In this document: in pieces, positions 11,948 through 26,235 of the stretch
How the letters are laid out: each line of letters starts with the position of its first letter
How positions within the stretch are numbered: the first letter of the stretch is position 1
Assembly (NCBI RefSeq): GCF_036588685.1
Contig: NC_086386.1
Coordinates: forward strand, 50,418,105 to 50,482,104
Direction: 5' to 3'
Length of the DNA: 64,000 nucleotides
Source of the DNA: Mytilus trossulus
Lineage: Eukaryota; Mollusca; Bivalvia; Mytilida; Mytilidae
Notes under the pieces: generated by a model
Databases searched by the model: none
What the model saw: the letters and a program-made list of their open reading frames with translations, nothing else
What the model was told of the DNA's origin: nothing
Position numbers and translations under genes: made by a program

Positions 11948-13078
11948 TTAATAAATCAAATGTAAAGAGAAGTTCCCAATAAATACTAAAACTTGAAACT
12001 GTTGTTAAACTTTTTCTTTGATACGCTGAGACTGTTCAGGAGTAGCGTAAATTATGATCGCAAACCGGTTTTCCACTCTTTTGTTTCATATCATTGTATT
12101 TCATCAATTTGAGTATACGATATAAAGAAGCAAATTAATTTCTCAGTCAGACAACTTGGTTTCTACACTTCATAAAGTAAGTTTTGTTTAAATCATTATC
12201 TCGTCATCCGTAAATTTCATGTTTTGCCTCTCCGTTTAAGTTACATAAAAAAAAATCCGCTTGCTACAAGTAAAAACTATAAATTAAGTTTGGAAGCTTA
12301 TTCAATTTGCTTTACGATGAAAACAAGTTTTTGGTTGGCAAGTTATTTTTTTTTATTTGAAATAGTATGAAATTCAACTATACCTGTTAATTTGCATAAG
12401 AGGAAAATACGTGCATTTGATGAAAAGTGATGCCGTATTTTATTTGCCTGGCTATATTGAAAAAGCGGAAACTGCATGTGCAGCACGGACGGATTCAAGA
12501 AATAATCTCGCGACCTTTGTCGCCCTCCTTTATCAATTTTAAACGCAAATGATTGCTTTGCCGTCGATTTTTTTCCCCCGCACCAAATTGAGTAAATTTG
12601 ATTTTAAAATTTTGCGCGTACACTGTAAAAATGGTAACTGAATTCGAAACAGAAGCAAACAGTGTTGTATGAACGAAAGGCAGTTACGAAATTGAAGCGA
12701 CGAAGGAGGGAAAAACAATAAAGTTCTTGTTGGTTTTTTTTTCCTTTATTGCGGAGGAGTGAATTTTAAACAATTATTGATATTCCGTGTGAAAGCATCA
12801 TGGCGATCTGAACGTACGTAGTACGTTTTTAATCCACAGAGTTATCCTACTTTATTTGGTCCCTTTCAACAAATCGTCCTGAAAAAGTGTCCCGGTCTTT
12901 AATACACCAACGTGTTTCAATGAAATCAGTGGAAGGAGGCAAATGGCCCTCGATGCGAAGTCGATTTTTTTTATTGTATGTTTTAAATTGATGTATCGGC
13001 TGACTATAATATGTTCGAATACCTCTTTATAAAGTTACTCCTGATTTACTCAAATGGACAAATGTCAGATATCCAAGC

Positions 13079-13242
13079 ATACTTACCTGGTACAGGGAGC
13101 ACCGTGATCAAAAAGGCGGTCTCCCCAGGTCGAGGCCTTTCCATTGCACTCCGGTTAGGCTGAAGCCTGCGATTGCCCCAAATGTGGGCAACTCGGGTAC
13201 GCAATTTTTTAGTGTGGGGGACTGCGTTCGCGCTATCCCCTG
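13079..13242 (+). ncRNA. U1: U1 snRNA, type A
   Basis: 164 nt, identical to the copy at 1441; 1295 bp after the previous U1. Confidence 0.94.
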
Positions 13243-14376
13243 TTAATAAATCAAATGTAAAGAGAAGTTCCCAATAAATACTAAAACTTGAAACTGTTGT
13301 TAAACTTTTTCTTTGATACGCTGAGACTGTTCAGGAGTAGCGTAAATTATGATCGCAAACCGGTTTTCCACTCTTTTGTTTCATATCATTGTATTTCATC
13401 AATTTGAGTATACGATATAAAGAAGCAAATTAATTTCTCAGTCAGACAACTTGGTTTCTACACTTCATATAAGTAAGTTTTGTTTAAATCATTATCTCGT
13501 CATCCGTAAATTTCATGTTTTTGCCTCTCCGTTTAAGTTACATAAAAAAAAAATCCGCTTGCTACAAGTAAAAACTATAAATTAAGTTTGGAAGCTTATT
13601 CAATTTGCTTTACGATGAAAACAAGTTTTTGGTTGGCAAGTTATTTTTTTTTATTTGAAATAGTATGAAATTCAACTATACCTGTTAATTTGCATAAGAG
13701 GAAAATACGTGCATTTGATGAAAAGTGATGCCGTATTTTATTTGCCTGGCTATATTGAAAAAGCGGAAACTGCATGTGCAGCACGGACGGATTCAAGAAA
13801 TAATCTCGCGACCTTTGTCGCCCTCCTTTATCAATTTTAAACGCAAATGATTGCTTTGCCGTCGATTTTTTTCCCCCGCACCAAATTGAGTAAATTTGAT
13901 TTTAAAATTTTGCGCGTACACTGTAAAAATGGTAACTGAATTCGAAACAGAAGCAAACAGTGTTGTATGAACGAAAGGCAGTTACGAAATTGAAGCGACG
14001 AAGGAGGGAAAAACAATAAAGTTCTTGTTGGTTTTTTTTCCTTTATTGCGGAGGAGTGAATTTTAAACAATTATTGATATTCCGTGTGAAAGCATCATGG
14101 CGATCTGAACGTACGTAGTACGTTTTTAATCCACAGAGTTATCCTACTTTATTTGGTCCCCTTTCAACAAATCGTCCTGAAAAAGTGTCCCGGTCTTTAA
14201 TACACCAACGTGTTTCAATGAAATCAGTGGAAGGAGGCAAATGGCCCTCGATGCGAAGTCGATTTTTTTTATTGTATGTTTTAAATTGATGTATCGGCTG
14301 ACTATAATATGTTCGAATACCTCTTTATAAAGTTACTCCTGATTTACTCAAATGGACAAATGTCAGATATCCAAGC

Positions 14377-14539
14377 ATACTTACCTGGTACAGGGAGCAC
14401 CGTGATCAAAAAGGCGGTCTCCCCAGGTCGAGGCCTTTCATTGCACTCCGGTTAGGCTGAAGCCTGCGATTGCCCCAAATGTGGGCAACTCGGGTACGCA
14501 ATTTTTTAGTGTGGGGGACTGCGTTCGCGCTATCCCCTG
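14377..14539 (+). ncRNA. U1: U1 snRNA, type A, one-base deletion
   Basis: 163 nt; one C is missing just before the U1A loop of stem-loop II (CCTTTCATTG instead of CCTTTCCATTG). It lies in an indel-rich stretch, so sequencing error is likely. Confidence 0.9.
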
Positions 14540-15670
14540 TTAATAAATCAAATGTAAAGAGAAGTTCCCATAAATACTAAAACTTGAAACTGTTGTTAAA
14601 CTTTTTCTTTGATACGCTGAGACTGTTCAGGAGTAGCGTAAATTATGATCGCAAACCGGTTTCCACTCTTTTGTTTCATATCATTGTATTTCATCAATTT
14701 GAGTATACGATATAAAGAAGCAAATTAATTTCTCAGTCAGACAACTGGTTTCTACACTTCATATAAGTAAGTTTTGTTTAAATCATTATCTCGTCATCCG
14801 TAAATTTCATGTTTTGCCCTCTCCGTTTAAGTTACATAAAAAAAAATCCGCTTGCTACAAGTAAAAACTATAAATTAAGTTTGGAAGCTTATTCAATTTG
14901 CTTTACGATGAAAACAAGTTTTTGGTTGGCAAGTTATTTTTTTTTATTTGAAATAGTATGAAATTCAACTATACCTGTTAATTTGCATAAGAGGAAAATA
15001 CGTGCATTTGATGAAAAGTGATGCCGTATTTTATTTGCCTGGCTATATTGAAAAAGCGGAAACTGCATGTGCAGCACGGACGGATTCAAGAAATAATCTC
15101 GCGACCTTTTGTCGCCCTCCTTTATCAATTTTAAACGCAAATGATTGCTTTGCCGTCGATTTTTTTTCCCCCGCACCAAATTGAGTAAATTTGATTTAAA
15201 ATTTTGCGCGTACACTGTAAAAATGGTAAACTGAATTCGAAACAGAAGCAAACAGTGTTGTATGAACGAAAGGCAGTTACGAAATTGAAGCGACGAAGGA
15301 GGGGAAAAACAATAAAGTTCTTGTTGGTTTTTTTTCCTTTATTGCGGAGGAGTGAATTTTAAACAATTATTGATATTCCGTGTGAAAGCATCATGGCGAT
15401 CTGAACGTACGTAGTACGTTTTTAATCCACAGAGTTATCCTACTTTATTTGGTCCCTTTCAACAAATCGTCCTGAAAAAGTGTCCCGGTCTTTAATACAC
15501 CAACGTGTTTCAATGAAATCAGTGGAAGGAGGCAAATGGCCCTCGATGCGAAGTCGATTTTTTTTATTGTATGTTTTAAATTGATGTATCGGCTGACTAT
15601 AATATGTTCGAATACCTCTTTATAAGTTACTCCTGATTTACTCAAATGGACAAATGTCAGATATCCAAGC

Positions 15671-15835
15671 ATACTTACCTGGGTACAGGGAGCACCGTGA
15701 TCAAAAAGGCGGTCTCCCCAGGTCGAGGCCTTTCCATTGCACTCCGGTTAGGCTGAAGCCTGCGATTGCCCCAAATGTGGGCAACTCGGGTACGCAATTT
15801 TTTAGTGTGGGGGACTGCGTTCGCGCTATCCCCTG
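15671..15835 (+). ncRNA. U1: U1 snRNA, type A, one-base insertion
   Basis: 165 nt; one extra G follows the splice-site-pairing end (CCTGGGTAC instead of CCTGGTAC). It lies in an indel-rich stretch. Confidence 0.9.
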
Positions 15836-16967
15836 TTAATAAATCAAATGTAAAGAGAAGTTCCCAATAAATACTAAAACTTGAAACTGTTGTTAAACTT
15901 TTTCTTTGATACGCTGAGACTGTTCAGGAGTAGCGTAAATTATGATCGCAAACCGGTTTTCCACTCTTTTGTTTCATATCATTGTATTTCATCAATTTGA
16001 GTATACGATATAAAGAAGCAAATTAATTTCTCAGTCAGACAACTTGGTTTCTACACTTCATATAAGTAAGTTTTGTTTAAATCATTATCTCGTCATCCGT
16101 AAATTTCATGTTTTGCCTCTCCGTTTAAGTTACATAAAAAAAAATCCGCTTGCTACAAGTAAAAACTATAATTAAGTTTGGAAGCTTATTCAATTTGCTT
16201 TACGATGAAAACAAGTTTTTGGTTGGCAAGTTATTTTTTTTTATTTGAAATAGTATGAAATTCAACTATACCTGTTAATTTGCATAAGAGGAAAATACGT
16301 GCATTTGATGAAAAGTGATGCCGTATTTTATTTGCCTGGCTATATTGAAAAAGCGGAAACTGCATGTGCAGCACGGACGGATTCAAGAAATAATCTCGCG
16401 ACCTTTGTCGCCCTCCTTTATCAATTTTAAACGCAAATGATTGCTTTGCCGTCGATTTTTTTTCCCCCGCACCAAATTGAGTAAATTGATTTTAAAATTT
16501 TGCGCGTACACTGTAAAAATGGTAACTGAATTCGAAACAGAAGCAAACAGTGTTGTATGAACGAAAGGCAGTTACGAAATTGAAGCGACGAAGGAGGGAA
16601 AAACAATAAAGTTCTTGTTGGTTTTTTTTCCTTTATTGCGGAGGAGTGAATTTTAAACAATTATTGATATTCCGTGTGAAAGCATCATGGCCGATCTGAA
16701 CGTACGTAGTACGTTTTTAATCCACAGAGTTATCCTACTTTATTTGGTCCCTTTCAACAAATCGTCCTGAAAAAGTGTCCCCGGTCTTTAATACACCAAC
16801 GTGTTTCAATGAAATCAGTGGAAGGAGGCAAATGGCCCTCGATGCGAAGTCGATTTTTTTTATTGTATGTTTTAAATTGATGTATCGGCTGACTATAATA
16901 TGTTCGAATACCTCTTTATAAAGTTACTCCTGATTTACTCAAATGGACAAATGTCAGATATCCAAGC

Positions 16968-17131
16968 ATACTTACCTGGTACAGGGAGCACCGTGATCAA
17001 AAAGGCGGTCTCCCCAGGTCGAGGCCTTTCCATTGCACTCCGGTTAGGCTGAAGCCTGCGATTGCCCCAAATGTGGGCAACTCGGGTACGCAATTTTTTA
17101 GTGTGGGGGACTGCGTTCGCGCTATCCCCTG
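16968..17131 (+). ncRNA. U1: U1 snRNA, type A
   Basis: 164 nt, identical to the copy at 1441. Confidence 0.94.
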
Positions 17132-18264
17132 TTAATAAATCAAATGTAAAGAGAAGTTCCCAATAAATACTAAAACTTGAAACTGTTGTTAAACTTTTTC
17201 TTTGATACGCTGAGACTGTTCAGGAGTAGCGTAAATTATGATCGCAAACCGGTTTTCCACTCTTTTGTTTCATATCATTGTATTTCATCAATTTGAGTAT
17301 ACGATATAAAGAAGCAAATTAATTTCTCAGTCAGACAACTTGGTTTCTACACTTCATATAAGTAAGTTTTGTTTAAATCATTATCTCGTCATCCGTAAAT
17401 TTCATGTTTTGCCTCTCCGTTTAAGTTACATAAAAAAAAAATCCGCTTGCTACAAGTAAAAACTATAAATTAAGTTTGGAAGCTTATTCAATTTGCTTTA
17501 CGATGAAAACAAGTTTTTGGTTGGCAAGTTATTTTTTTTTATTTGAAATAGTATGAAATTCAACTATACCTGTTAATTTGCATAAGAGGAAAATACGTGC
17601 ATTTGATGAAAAGTGATGCCGTATTTTATTTGCCTGGCTATATTGAAAAAGCGGAAACTGCATGTGCAGCACGGACGGATTCAAGAAATAATCTCGCGAC
17701 CTTTGTCGCCCTCCTTTATCAATTTTAAACGCAAATGATTGCTTTGCCGTCGATTTTTTTCCCCCGCACCAAATTGAGTAAATTTGATTTTAAAATTTTG
17801 CGCGTACACTGTAAAAATGGTAACTGAATTCGAAACAGAAGCAAACAGTGTTGTATGAACGAAAGGCAGTTACGAAATTGAAGCGACGAAGGAGGGAAAA
17901 ACAATAAAGTTCTTGTTGGTTTTTTTTCCTTTATTGCGGAGGAGTGAATTTTAAACAATTATTGATATTCCGTGTGAAAGCATCATGGCGATCTGAACGT
18001 ACGTAGTACGTTTTTAATCCACAGAGTTATCCTACTTTATTTGGTCCCTTTCAACAAATCGTCCTGAAAAAGTGTCCGGTCTTTAATACACCAACGTGTT
18101 TCAATGAAATCAGTGGAAGGAGGCAAATGGCCCCTCGATGCGAAGTCGATTTTTTTTATTGTATGTTTTAAATTGATGTATCGGCTGACTATAATATGTT
18201 TCGAATACCTCTTTATAAAGTTACTCCTGATTTACTCAAATGGACAAATGTCAGATATCCAAGC

Positions 18265-18429
18265 ATACTTACCTGGTACAGGGAGCACCGTGATCAAAAA
18301 GGCGGTCTCCCCAGGTCGAGGCCTTTCCATTGCACTCCGGTTAGGCTGAAGCCTGCGATTGCCCCAAATGTGGGCAACTCGGGTACGCAATTTTTTTAGT
18401 GTGGGGGACTGCGTTCGCGCTATCCCCTG
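18265..18429 (+). ncRNA. U1: U1 snRNA, type A, longer Sm-site T run
   Basis: 165 nt; seven instead of six T in the Sm site. A homopolymer error is the simplest reading. Confidence 0.91.
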
Positions 18430-19556
18430 TTAATAAATCAAATGTAAAGAGAAGTTCCCAATAAATACTAAAACTTGAAACTGTTGTTAAACTTTTTCTT
18501 TGATACGCTGAGACTGTTCAGGAGTAGCGTAAATTATGATCGCAAACCGGTTTTCCACTCTTTTGTTTCATATCATTGTATTTCATCAATTTGAGTATAC
18601 GATATAAAGAAGCAAATTAATTTCTCAGTCAGACAACTTGGTTTCTACACTTCATATAAGTAAGTTTTGTTTAAATCATTATCTCGTCATCCGTAAATTT
18701 CATGTTTTGCCTCTCCGTTTAAGTTACATAAAAAAAAATCCGCTTGCTACAAGTAAAAACTATAATTAAGTTTGGAAGCTTATCAATTTGCTTTACGATG
18801 AAAACAAGTTTTTGGTTGGCAAGTTATTTTTTTTATTTGAAATAGTATGAAATTCAACTATACCTGTTAATTTGCATAAGAGGAAAATACGTGCATTTGA
18901 TGAAAAGTGATGCCGTATTTTATTGCCTGGCTATATTGAAAAAAGCGGAAACTGCATGTGCAGCACGGACGGATTCAAGAAATAATCTCGCGACTTTGTC
19001 GCCCTCCTTTATCAATTTTAAACGCAATGATTGCTTTGCCGTCGATTTTTTTCCCCCGCACCAAATTGAGTAAATTTGATTTTAAAATTTTGCGCGTACA
19101 CTGTAAAAATGGGTAACTGAATTCGAAACAGAAGCAAACAGTGTTGTATGAACGAAAGGCAGTTACGAAATTGAAGCGACGAAGGAGGGAAAAACAATAA
19201 AGTTCTTGTTGGTTTTTTTTCCTTTATTGCGGAGGAGTGAATTTTAAACAATTATTGATATTCCGTGTGAAAGCATCATGGCGATCTGAACGTACGTAGT
19301 ACGTTTTTAATCCACAGAGTTATCCTACTTTATTTGGTCCCTTTCAACAAATCGTCCTGAAAAAAGTGTCCCGGTCTTTAATACACCAACGTGTTTCAAT
19401 GAAATCAGTGGAAGGAGGCAAATGGCCCTCGATGCGAAGTCGATTTTTTTATTGTATGTTTTAAATTGATGTATCGGCTGACTATAATATGTTCGAATAC
19501 CTCTTTATAAAGTTACTCCTGATTTACTCAAATGGACAAATGTCAGATATCCAAGC

Positions 19557-19719
19557 ATACTTACCTGGTACAGGGAGCACCGTGATCAAAAAGGCGGTCT
19601 CCCCAGGTCGAGGCCTTTCCATTGCACTCGGTTAGGCTGAAGCCTGCGATTGCCCCAAATGTGGGCAACTCGGGTACGCAATTTTTTAGTGTGGGGGACT
19701 GCGTTCGCGCTATCCCCTG
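19557..19719 (+). ncRNA. U1: U1 snRNA, type A, one-base deletion
   Basis: 163 nt; one C is missing at the end of the U1A loop (CACTCGG instead of CACTCCGG). If real it would alter the U1A-binding site, but neighbouring spacers show similar noise. Confidence 0.9.
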
Positions 19720-20850
19720 TTAATAAATCAAATGTAAAGAGAAGTTCCCAATAAATACTAAAACTTGAAACTGTTGTTAAACTTTTTCTTGATACGCTGA
19801 GACTGTTCAGGAGTAGCGTAAATTATGATCGCAAACCGGTTTTCCACTCTTTTGTTTCATATCATTGTATTTCATCAATTTGAGTATACGATATAAAGAA
19901 GCAAATTTAATTTCTCAGTCAGACAACTTGGTTTCTACACTTCATATAAGTAAGTTTTGTTTAAATCATTATCTCGTCATCCGTAAATTTCATGTTTTGC
20001 CTCTCCGTTTAAGTTACATAAAAAAAAATCCGCTTGCTACAAGTAAAAACTATAAAATTAAGTTTGGAAGCTTATTCAATTTGCTTTACGATGAAAACAA
20101 GTTTTTGGTTGGCAAGTTATTTTTTTTTTATTTGAAATAGTATGAAATTCAACTATACCTGTTAATTTGCATAAGAGGAAAATACGTGCATTTGATGAAA
20201 AGTGATGCCGTATTTTATTTGCCTGGCTATATTGAAAAAGCGGAAACTGCATGTGCAGCACGGACGGATTCAAGAAATAATCTCGCGACCTTTGTCGCCC
20301 TCCTTTATCAATTTTAAACGCAAATGATTGCTTTGCCGTCGATTTTTTTCCCCGCACCAAATTGAGTAAATTTGATTTTAAAATTTTGCGCGTACACTGT
20401 AAAAATGGTACTGAATTCGAAACAGAAGCAAACAGTGTTGTATGAACGAAAGGCAGTTACGAAATTGAAGCGACGAAGGAGGGAAAAACAATAAAGTTCT
20501 TGTTGGTTTTTTTTCCTTTATTGCGGAGAGTGAATTTTAAACAATTATTGATATTCCGTGTGAAAGCATCATGGCGATCTGAACGTACGTAGTACGTTTT
20601 TAATCCACAGAGTTATCCTACTTTATTTGGTCCCTTTCAACAAATCGTCCTGAAAAAGTGTCCCGGTCTTTAATACACCAACGTGTTTCAATGAAATCAG
20701 TGGAAGGAGGCAAATGGCCCTCGATGCGAAGTCGATTTTTTTTTATTGTATGTTTTAAATTGATGTATCGGCTGACTATAATATGTTCGAATACCTCTTT
20801 ATAAAGTTACTCCTGATTTACTCAAATGGACAAATGTCAGATATCCAAGC

Positions 20851-21015
20851 ATACTTACCTGGTACAGGGAGCACCGTGATCAAAAAGGCGGTCTCCCCAG
20901 GTCGAGGCCTTTTCCATTGCACTCCGGTTAGGCTGAAGCCTGCGATTGCCCCAAATGTGGGCAACTCGGGTACGCAATTTTTTAGTGTGGGGGACTGCGT
21001 TCGCGCTATCCCCTG
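20851..21015 (+). ncRNA. U1: U1 snRNA, type A, one-base insertion
   Basis: 165 nt; one extra T in the 5' strand of stem-loop II (GCCTTTTCC instead of GCCTTTCC). Confidence 0.9.
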
Positions 21016-22146
21016 TTAATAAATCAAATGTAAAGAGAAGTTCCCAATAAATACTAAAACTTGAAACTGTTGTTAAACTTTTTCTTTGATACGCTGAGAC
21101 TGTTCAGGAGTAGCGTAAATTATGATCGCAAACCGGTTTTCCACTCTTTTGTTTCATATCATTGTATTTCATCAATTTGAGTATACGATATAAAGAAGCA
21201 AATTAATTTCTCAGTCAGACAACTTGTTTCTACACTTCATATAAGTAAGTTTTGTTTAAATCATTATCTCGTCATCCGTAAATTTCGATGTTTTGCCTCT
21301 CCGTTTAAGTTACATAAAAAAAAATCCGCTTGCTACAAGTAAAAACTATAAATTAAGTTTGGAAGCTTATTCAATTTGCTTACGATGAAAACAAGTTTTT
21401 GGTTGGCAAGTTATTTTTTTTTATTTGAAATAGTATGAAATTCAACTATACCTGTTAATTTGCATAAGAGGAAAATACGTGCATTTGATGAAAGTGATGC
21501 CGTATTTTATTTGCCTGGCTATATTGAAAAAGCGGAAACTGCATGTGCAGCACGGACGGATTCAAGAAATAATCTCGCGACCTTTGTCGCCCTCCTTTAT
21601 CAATTTTAAACGCAAATGATTGCTTTGCCGTCGATTTTTTTCCCCCGCACCAAATTGAGTAAATTTGATTTTAAAATTTTGCGCGTACACTGTAAAAATG
21701 GTAACTGAATTCGAAACAGAAGCAAAACAGTGTTGTATGAACGAAAGGCAGTTACGAAATTGAAGCGACGAAGGAGGGAAAAACAATAAAGTTCTTGTTG
21801 GTTTTTTTTCCTTTATTGCGGAGGAGTGAATTTTAAACAATTATTGATATTCCGTGTGAAAGCCATCATGGCGATCTGAACGTACGTAGTACGTTTTTAA
21901 TCCACAGAGTTATCCTACTTTATTTGGTCCCTTTCAACAAATCGTCCTGAAAAAGTGTCCCGGTCTTTAATACACCAACGTGTTTCAATGAAATCAGTGG
22001 AAGGAGGCAAATGGCCCTCGATGCGAAGTCGATTTTTTTTATTGTATGTTTTAAATTGATGTATCGGCTGACTATAATATGTTCGAATACCTCTTTATAA
22101 AGTTACTCCTGATTTACTCAAATGGACAAATGTCAGATATCCAAGC

Positions 22147-22310
22147 ATACTTACCTGGTACAGGGAGCACCGTGATCAAAAAGGCGGTCTCCCCAGGTCG
22201 AGGCCTTTCCATTGCACTCCGGTTAGGCTGAAGCCTGCGATTGCCCCAAATGTGGGCAACTCGGGTACGCAATTTTTTAGTGTGGGGGACTGCGTTCGCG
22301 CTATCCCCTG
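22147..22310 (+). ncRNA. U1: U1 snRNA, type A
   Basis: 164 nt, identical to the copy at 1441; last full type-A copy before the second gap. Confidence 0.94.
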
Positions 22311-23316
22311 TTAATAAATCAAATGTAAAGAGAAGTTCCCAATAAATACTAAAACTTGAAACTGTTGTTAAACTTTTTCTTTGATACGCTGAGACTGTTC
22401 AGGAGTAGCGTAAATTATGATCGCAAACCGGTTTTCACTCTTTTGTTTCATATCATTGTATTTCATCAATTTGAGTATACGATATAAAGAAGCAAATTAA
22501 TTTCTCAGTCAGACAACTTGGTTTCTACACTTCATATAAGTAAGTTTTGTTTAAATCATTATCTCGTCATCCGTAAATTTCATGTTTTGCCTCTCCGTTT
22601 AAGTTACATAAAAAAAAATCCGCTTGCTACAAGTAAAAACTATAAATTAAGTTTGGAAGCTTATTCAATTTGCTTTACGATGAAAACAAGTTTTTGGTTG
22701 GCAAGTTATTTTTTTTTATTTGAAATAGTATGAAATTCAACTATACCTGTTAATTTGCATAAGAGGAAAATACGTGCATTTGATGAAAAGTGATGCCGTA
22801 TTTTATTTGCCTGGCTATATTGAAAAAGCGGAAACTGCATGTGCAGCACGGACGGATTCAAGAAATAATCTCGCGACCTTTGTCGCCCTCCTTTATCAAT
22901 TTTAAACGGCAAATGATTGCTTTGCCGTCGATTTTTTTTCCCCCGCACCAAATTGAGTAAATTGATTTTAAAATTTTGCGCGTACACTGTAAAAATGGTA
23001 ACTGAATTCGAAACAGAAGCAAACAGTGTTGTATGAACGAAAGGCAGTTACGAAATTGAAGCGACGAAGGAGGGAAAAACAATAAAGTTCTTGTTGGTTT
23101 TTTTTCCTTTATTGCGGAGGAGTGAATTTTAAACAATTATTGATATTCCGTGTGAAAGCATCATGGCGATCTGAACGTACGTAGTACGTTTTTAATCCAC
23201 AGAGTTATCCTACTTTATTTGGTCCCTTTCAACAAATCGTCCTGAAAAAGTGTCCCGGTCTTTAATACACCAACGTGTTTCAATGAATCAGTGGAAGGAG
23301 GCAAATGGCCCTCGAT

Positions 23317-23416
23317 NNNNNNNNNNNNNNNNNNNNNNNNNNNNNNNNNNNNNNNNNNNNNNNNNNNNNNNNNNNNNNNNNNNNNNNNNNNNNNNNNNNN
23401 NNNNNNNNNNNNNNNN
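23317..23416. other. Assembly gap (100 N)
   Basis: Exactly 100 N between CTCGAT and TCTTTATAAAG. Compared with other units only about 69 bp of spacer are absent. The array changes here from noisy type-A units to clean type-B units, so any number of whole units could be missing. Confidence 0.97.
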
Positions 23417-23471
23417 TCTTTATAAAGTTACTCCTGATTTACTCAAATGGACAAATGTCAGATATCCAAGC

Positions 23472-23635
23472 ATACTTACCTGGTACAGGGAGCACCGTGA
23501 TCAAAAAGGCGGTCTCCCCAGGTCGAGGCCTTTCCATTGCACTCCGGTTAGGCTGAAGCCTGCGATTGCCCCAAATGTGGGCAACTCGGGTACGCAATTT
23601 TTTAGTGTGGGGGACTGCGTTCGCGCTATCCCCTG
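23472..23635 (+). ncRNA. U1: U1 snRNA, type B
   Basis: 164 nt, identical to the copy at 1441; first copy after the gap. Confidence 0.94.
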
Positions 23636-24771
23636 TTAATAAATCAAATGTAAAGAGAAGTTCCCAATAAATACTAAAACTTGAAACTGTTGTTAAACTT
23701 TTTCTTTGATACGCTGAGACTGTTCAGGAGTAGCGTAAATTGTGATCGCAAACCGGTTTTCCACTCTTTTGTTTCATATCATTGTATTTCATCAATTTGA
23801 GTATACGATATAAAGAAGCAAATTAATTTCTCAGTCAGACAACTTGGTTTCTACACTTCATATAAGTAAGTTTTGTTTTAAATTATTATCTCGTCATCCG
23901 TAAATTTCATGTTTTGCCTCTCCGTTTAAGTTACATAAAAAAAAAAAAAATCCGCTTGCTACAAGTAAAAACTATAAATTAAGTTTGGAAGCTTATTCAA
24001 TTTGCTTTACGATGAAAACAAGTTTTTGGTTGGCAAGTTATTTTTTCTATTTGAAATAATATGAAATTCAACTATACCTGTTAATTTGCATAAGAGGAAA
24101 ATACGTGCATTTGATGAAAAGTGATGCCGTATTTTATTTGCCTGGCTATATCGAAAAAGCGGAAACTGCATGTGCAGCACGGACGGATTCAAGAAATAAT
24201 CTCGCGACCTTTGTCGCCCTCCTTTATCAATTTTAAACGCAAATGATTGCTTTGCCGTCGATTTTTTTCCCCCGCACCAAATTGAGTAAATTTGATTTTA
24301 AAATTTTGCGCGTACACTGTAAAGATGGTAACTGAATTCGAAACAGAAGCAAACAGCGTTGTATGAACGAAAGGCAGTTACGAAATTGAAGCGACGAAGG
24401 AGGGAAAAACAATAAAGTTCTTGTTGGTTTTTTTTCCTTTATTGCGGAGGAGTGAATTTTAAACAATTATTGATATTCCGTGTGAAAGCATCATGGCGAT
24501 CTGAACGTACGTAGTACGTTTTTAATCCACAGAGTTATCCTACTTTATTTGGTCCCTTTCAACAAATCGTCCTGAAAAAGTGTCCCGGTCTTTAATACAC
24601 CAACGTGTTTCAATGAAATCAGTGGAAAGAGGCAAATGGCCCTCGATGCGAAGTCGATTTTTTTTATTGTATGTTTTAAATTGATGTATCGGCTGACTAT
24701 AATATGTTCGAATACCTCTTTATAAAGTTACTCCTGATTTACTCAAATGGACAAATGTCAGATATCCAAGC

Positions 24772-24935
24772 ATACTTACCTGGTACAGGGAGCACCGTGA
24801 TCAAAAAGGCGGTCTCCCCAGGTCGAGGCCTTTCCATTGCACTCCGGTTAGGCTGAAGCCTGCGATTGCCCCAAATGTGGGCAACTCGGGTACGCAATTT
24901 TTTAGTGTGGGGGACTGCGTTCGCGCTATCCCCTG
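24772..24935 (+). ncRNA. U1: U1 snRNA, type B
   Basis: 164 nt, identical to the copy at 1441; 1300 bp after the previous U1. Confidence 0.94.
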
Positions 24936-26071
24936 TTAATAAATCAAATGTAAAGAGAAGTTCCCAATAAATACTAAAACTTGAAACTGTTGTTAAACTT
25001 TTTCTTTGATACGCTGAGACTGTTCAGGAGTAGCGTAAATTGTGATCGCAAACCGGTTTTCCACTCTTTTGTTTCATATCATTGTATTTCATCAATTTGA
25101 GTATACGATATAAAGAAGCAAATTAATTTCTCAGTCAGACAACTTGGTTTCTACACTTCATATAAGTAAGTTTTGTTTTAAATTATTATCTCGTCATCCG
25201 TAAATTTCATGTTTTGCCTCTCCGTTTAAGTTACATAAAAAAAAAAAAAATCCGCTTGCTACAAGTAAAAACTATAAATTAAGTTTGGAAGCTTATTCAA
25301 TTTGCTTTACGATGAAAACAAGTTTTTGGTTGGCAAGTTATTTTTTCTATTTGAAATAATATGAAATTCAACTATACCTGTTAATTTGCATAAGAGGAAA
25401 ATACGTGCATTTGATGAAAAGTGATGCCGTATTTTATTTGCCTGGCTATATCGAAAAAGCGGAAACTGCATGTGCAGCACGGACGGATTCAAGAAATAAT
25501 CTCGCGACCTTTGTCGCCCTCCTTTATCAATTTTAAACGCAAATGATTGCTTTGCCGTCGATTTTTTTCCCCCGCACCAAATTGAGTAAATTTGATTTTA
25601 AAATTTTGCGCGTACACTGTAAAGATGGTAACTGAATTCGAAACAGAAGCAAACAGCGTTGTATGAACGAAAGGCAGTTACGAAATTGAAGCGACGAAGG
25701 AGGGAAAAACAATAAAGTTCTTGTTGGTTTTTTTTCCTTTATTGCGGAGGAGTGAATTTTAAACAATTATTGATATTCCGTGTGAAAGCATCATGGCGAT
25801 CTGAACGTACGTAGTACGTTTTTAATCCACAGAGTTATCCTACTTTATTTGGTCCCTTTCAACAAATCGTCCTGAAAAAGTGTCCCGGTCTTTAATACAC
25901 CAACGTGTTTCAATGAAATCAGTGGAAAGAGGCAAATGGCCCTCGATGCGAAGTCGATTTTTTTTATTGTATGTTTTAAATTGATGTATCGGCTGACTAT
26001 AATATGTTCGAATACCTCTTTATAAAGTTACTCCTGATTTACTCAAATGGACAAATGTCAGATATCCAAGC

Positions 26072-26235
26072 ATACTTACCTGGTACAGGGAGCACCGTGA
26101 TCAAAAAGGCGGTCTCCCCAGGTCGAGGCCTTTCCATTGCACTCCGGTTAGGCTGAAGCCTGCGATTGCCCCAAATGTGGGCAACTCGGGTACGCAATTT
26201 TTTAGTGTGGGGGACTGCGTTCGCGCTATCCCCTG
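26072..26235 (+). ncRNA. U1: U1 snRNA, type B
   Basis: 164 nt, identical to the copy at 1441; 1300 bp after the previous U1. Confidence 0.94.

Larger units (their letters stand above)
1..23316 (+). repeat. U1 tandem array block, type A units
   Basis: About 18 direct repeats, with U1 start-to-start distances of 1287-1298 bp. Each unit is a 164-bp U1 gene followed by roughly 1.13 kb of AT-rich spacer in which I see no convincing gene. Type-A markers are a run of about 9 A after the ACAT near 425, ATGATCGC about 110 bp after U1, GTTTAAATCATT, and GGAAGGAGG about 150 bp upstream of the next U1. Units from 1 to 7 kb are close to identical. From about 7.4 to 9.5 kb and 13.5 to 23 kb they differ by many single-base gains and losses, often in homopolymers, as expected of imperfect consensus sequence. 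Gap at 459-558. Confidence 0.95.
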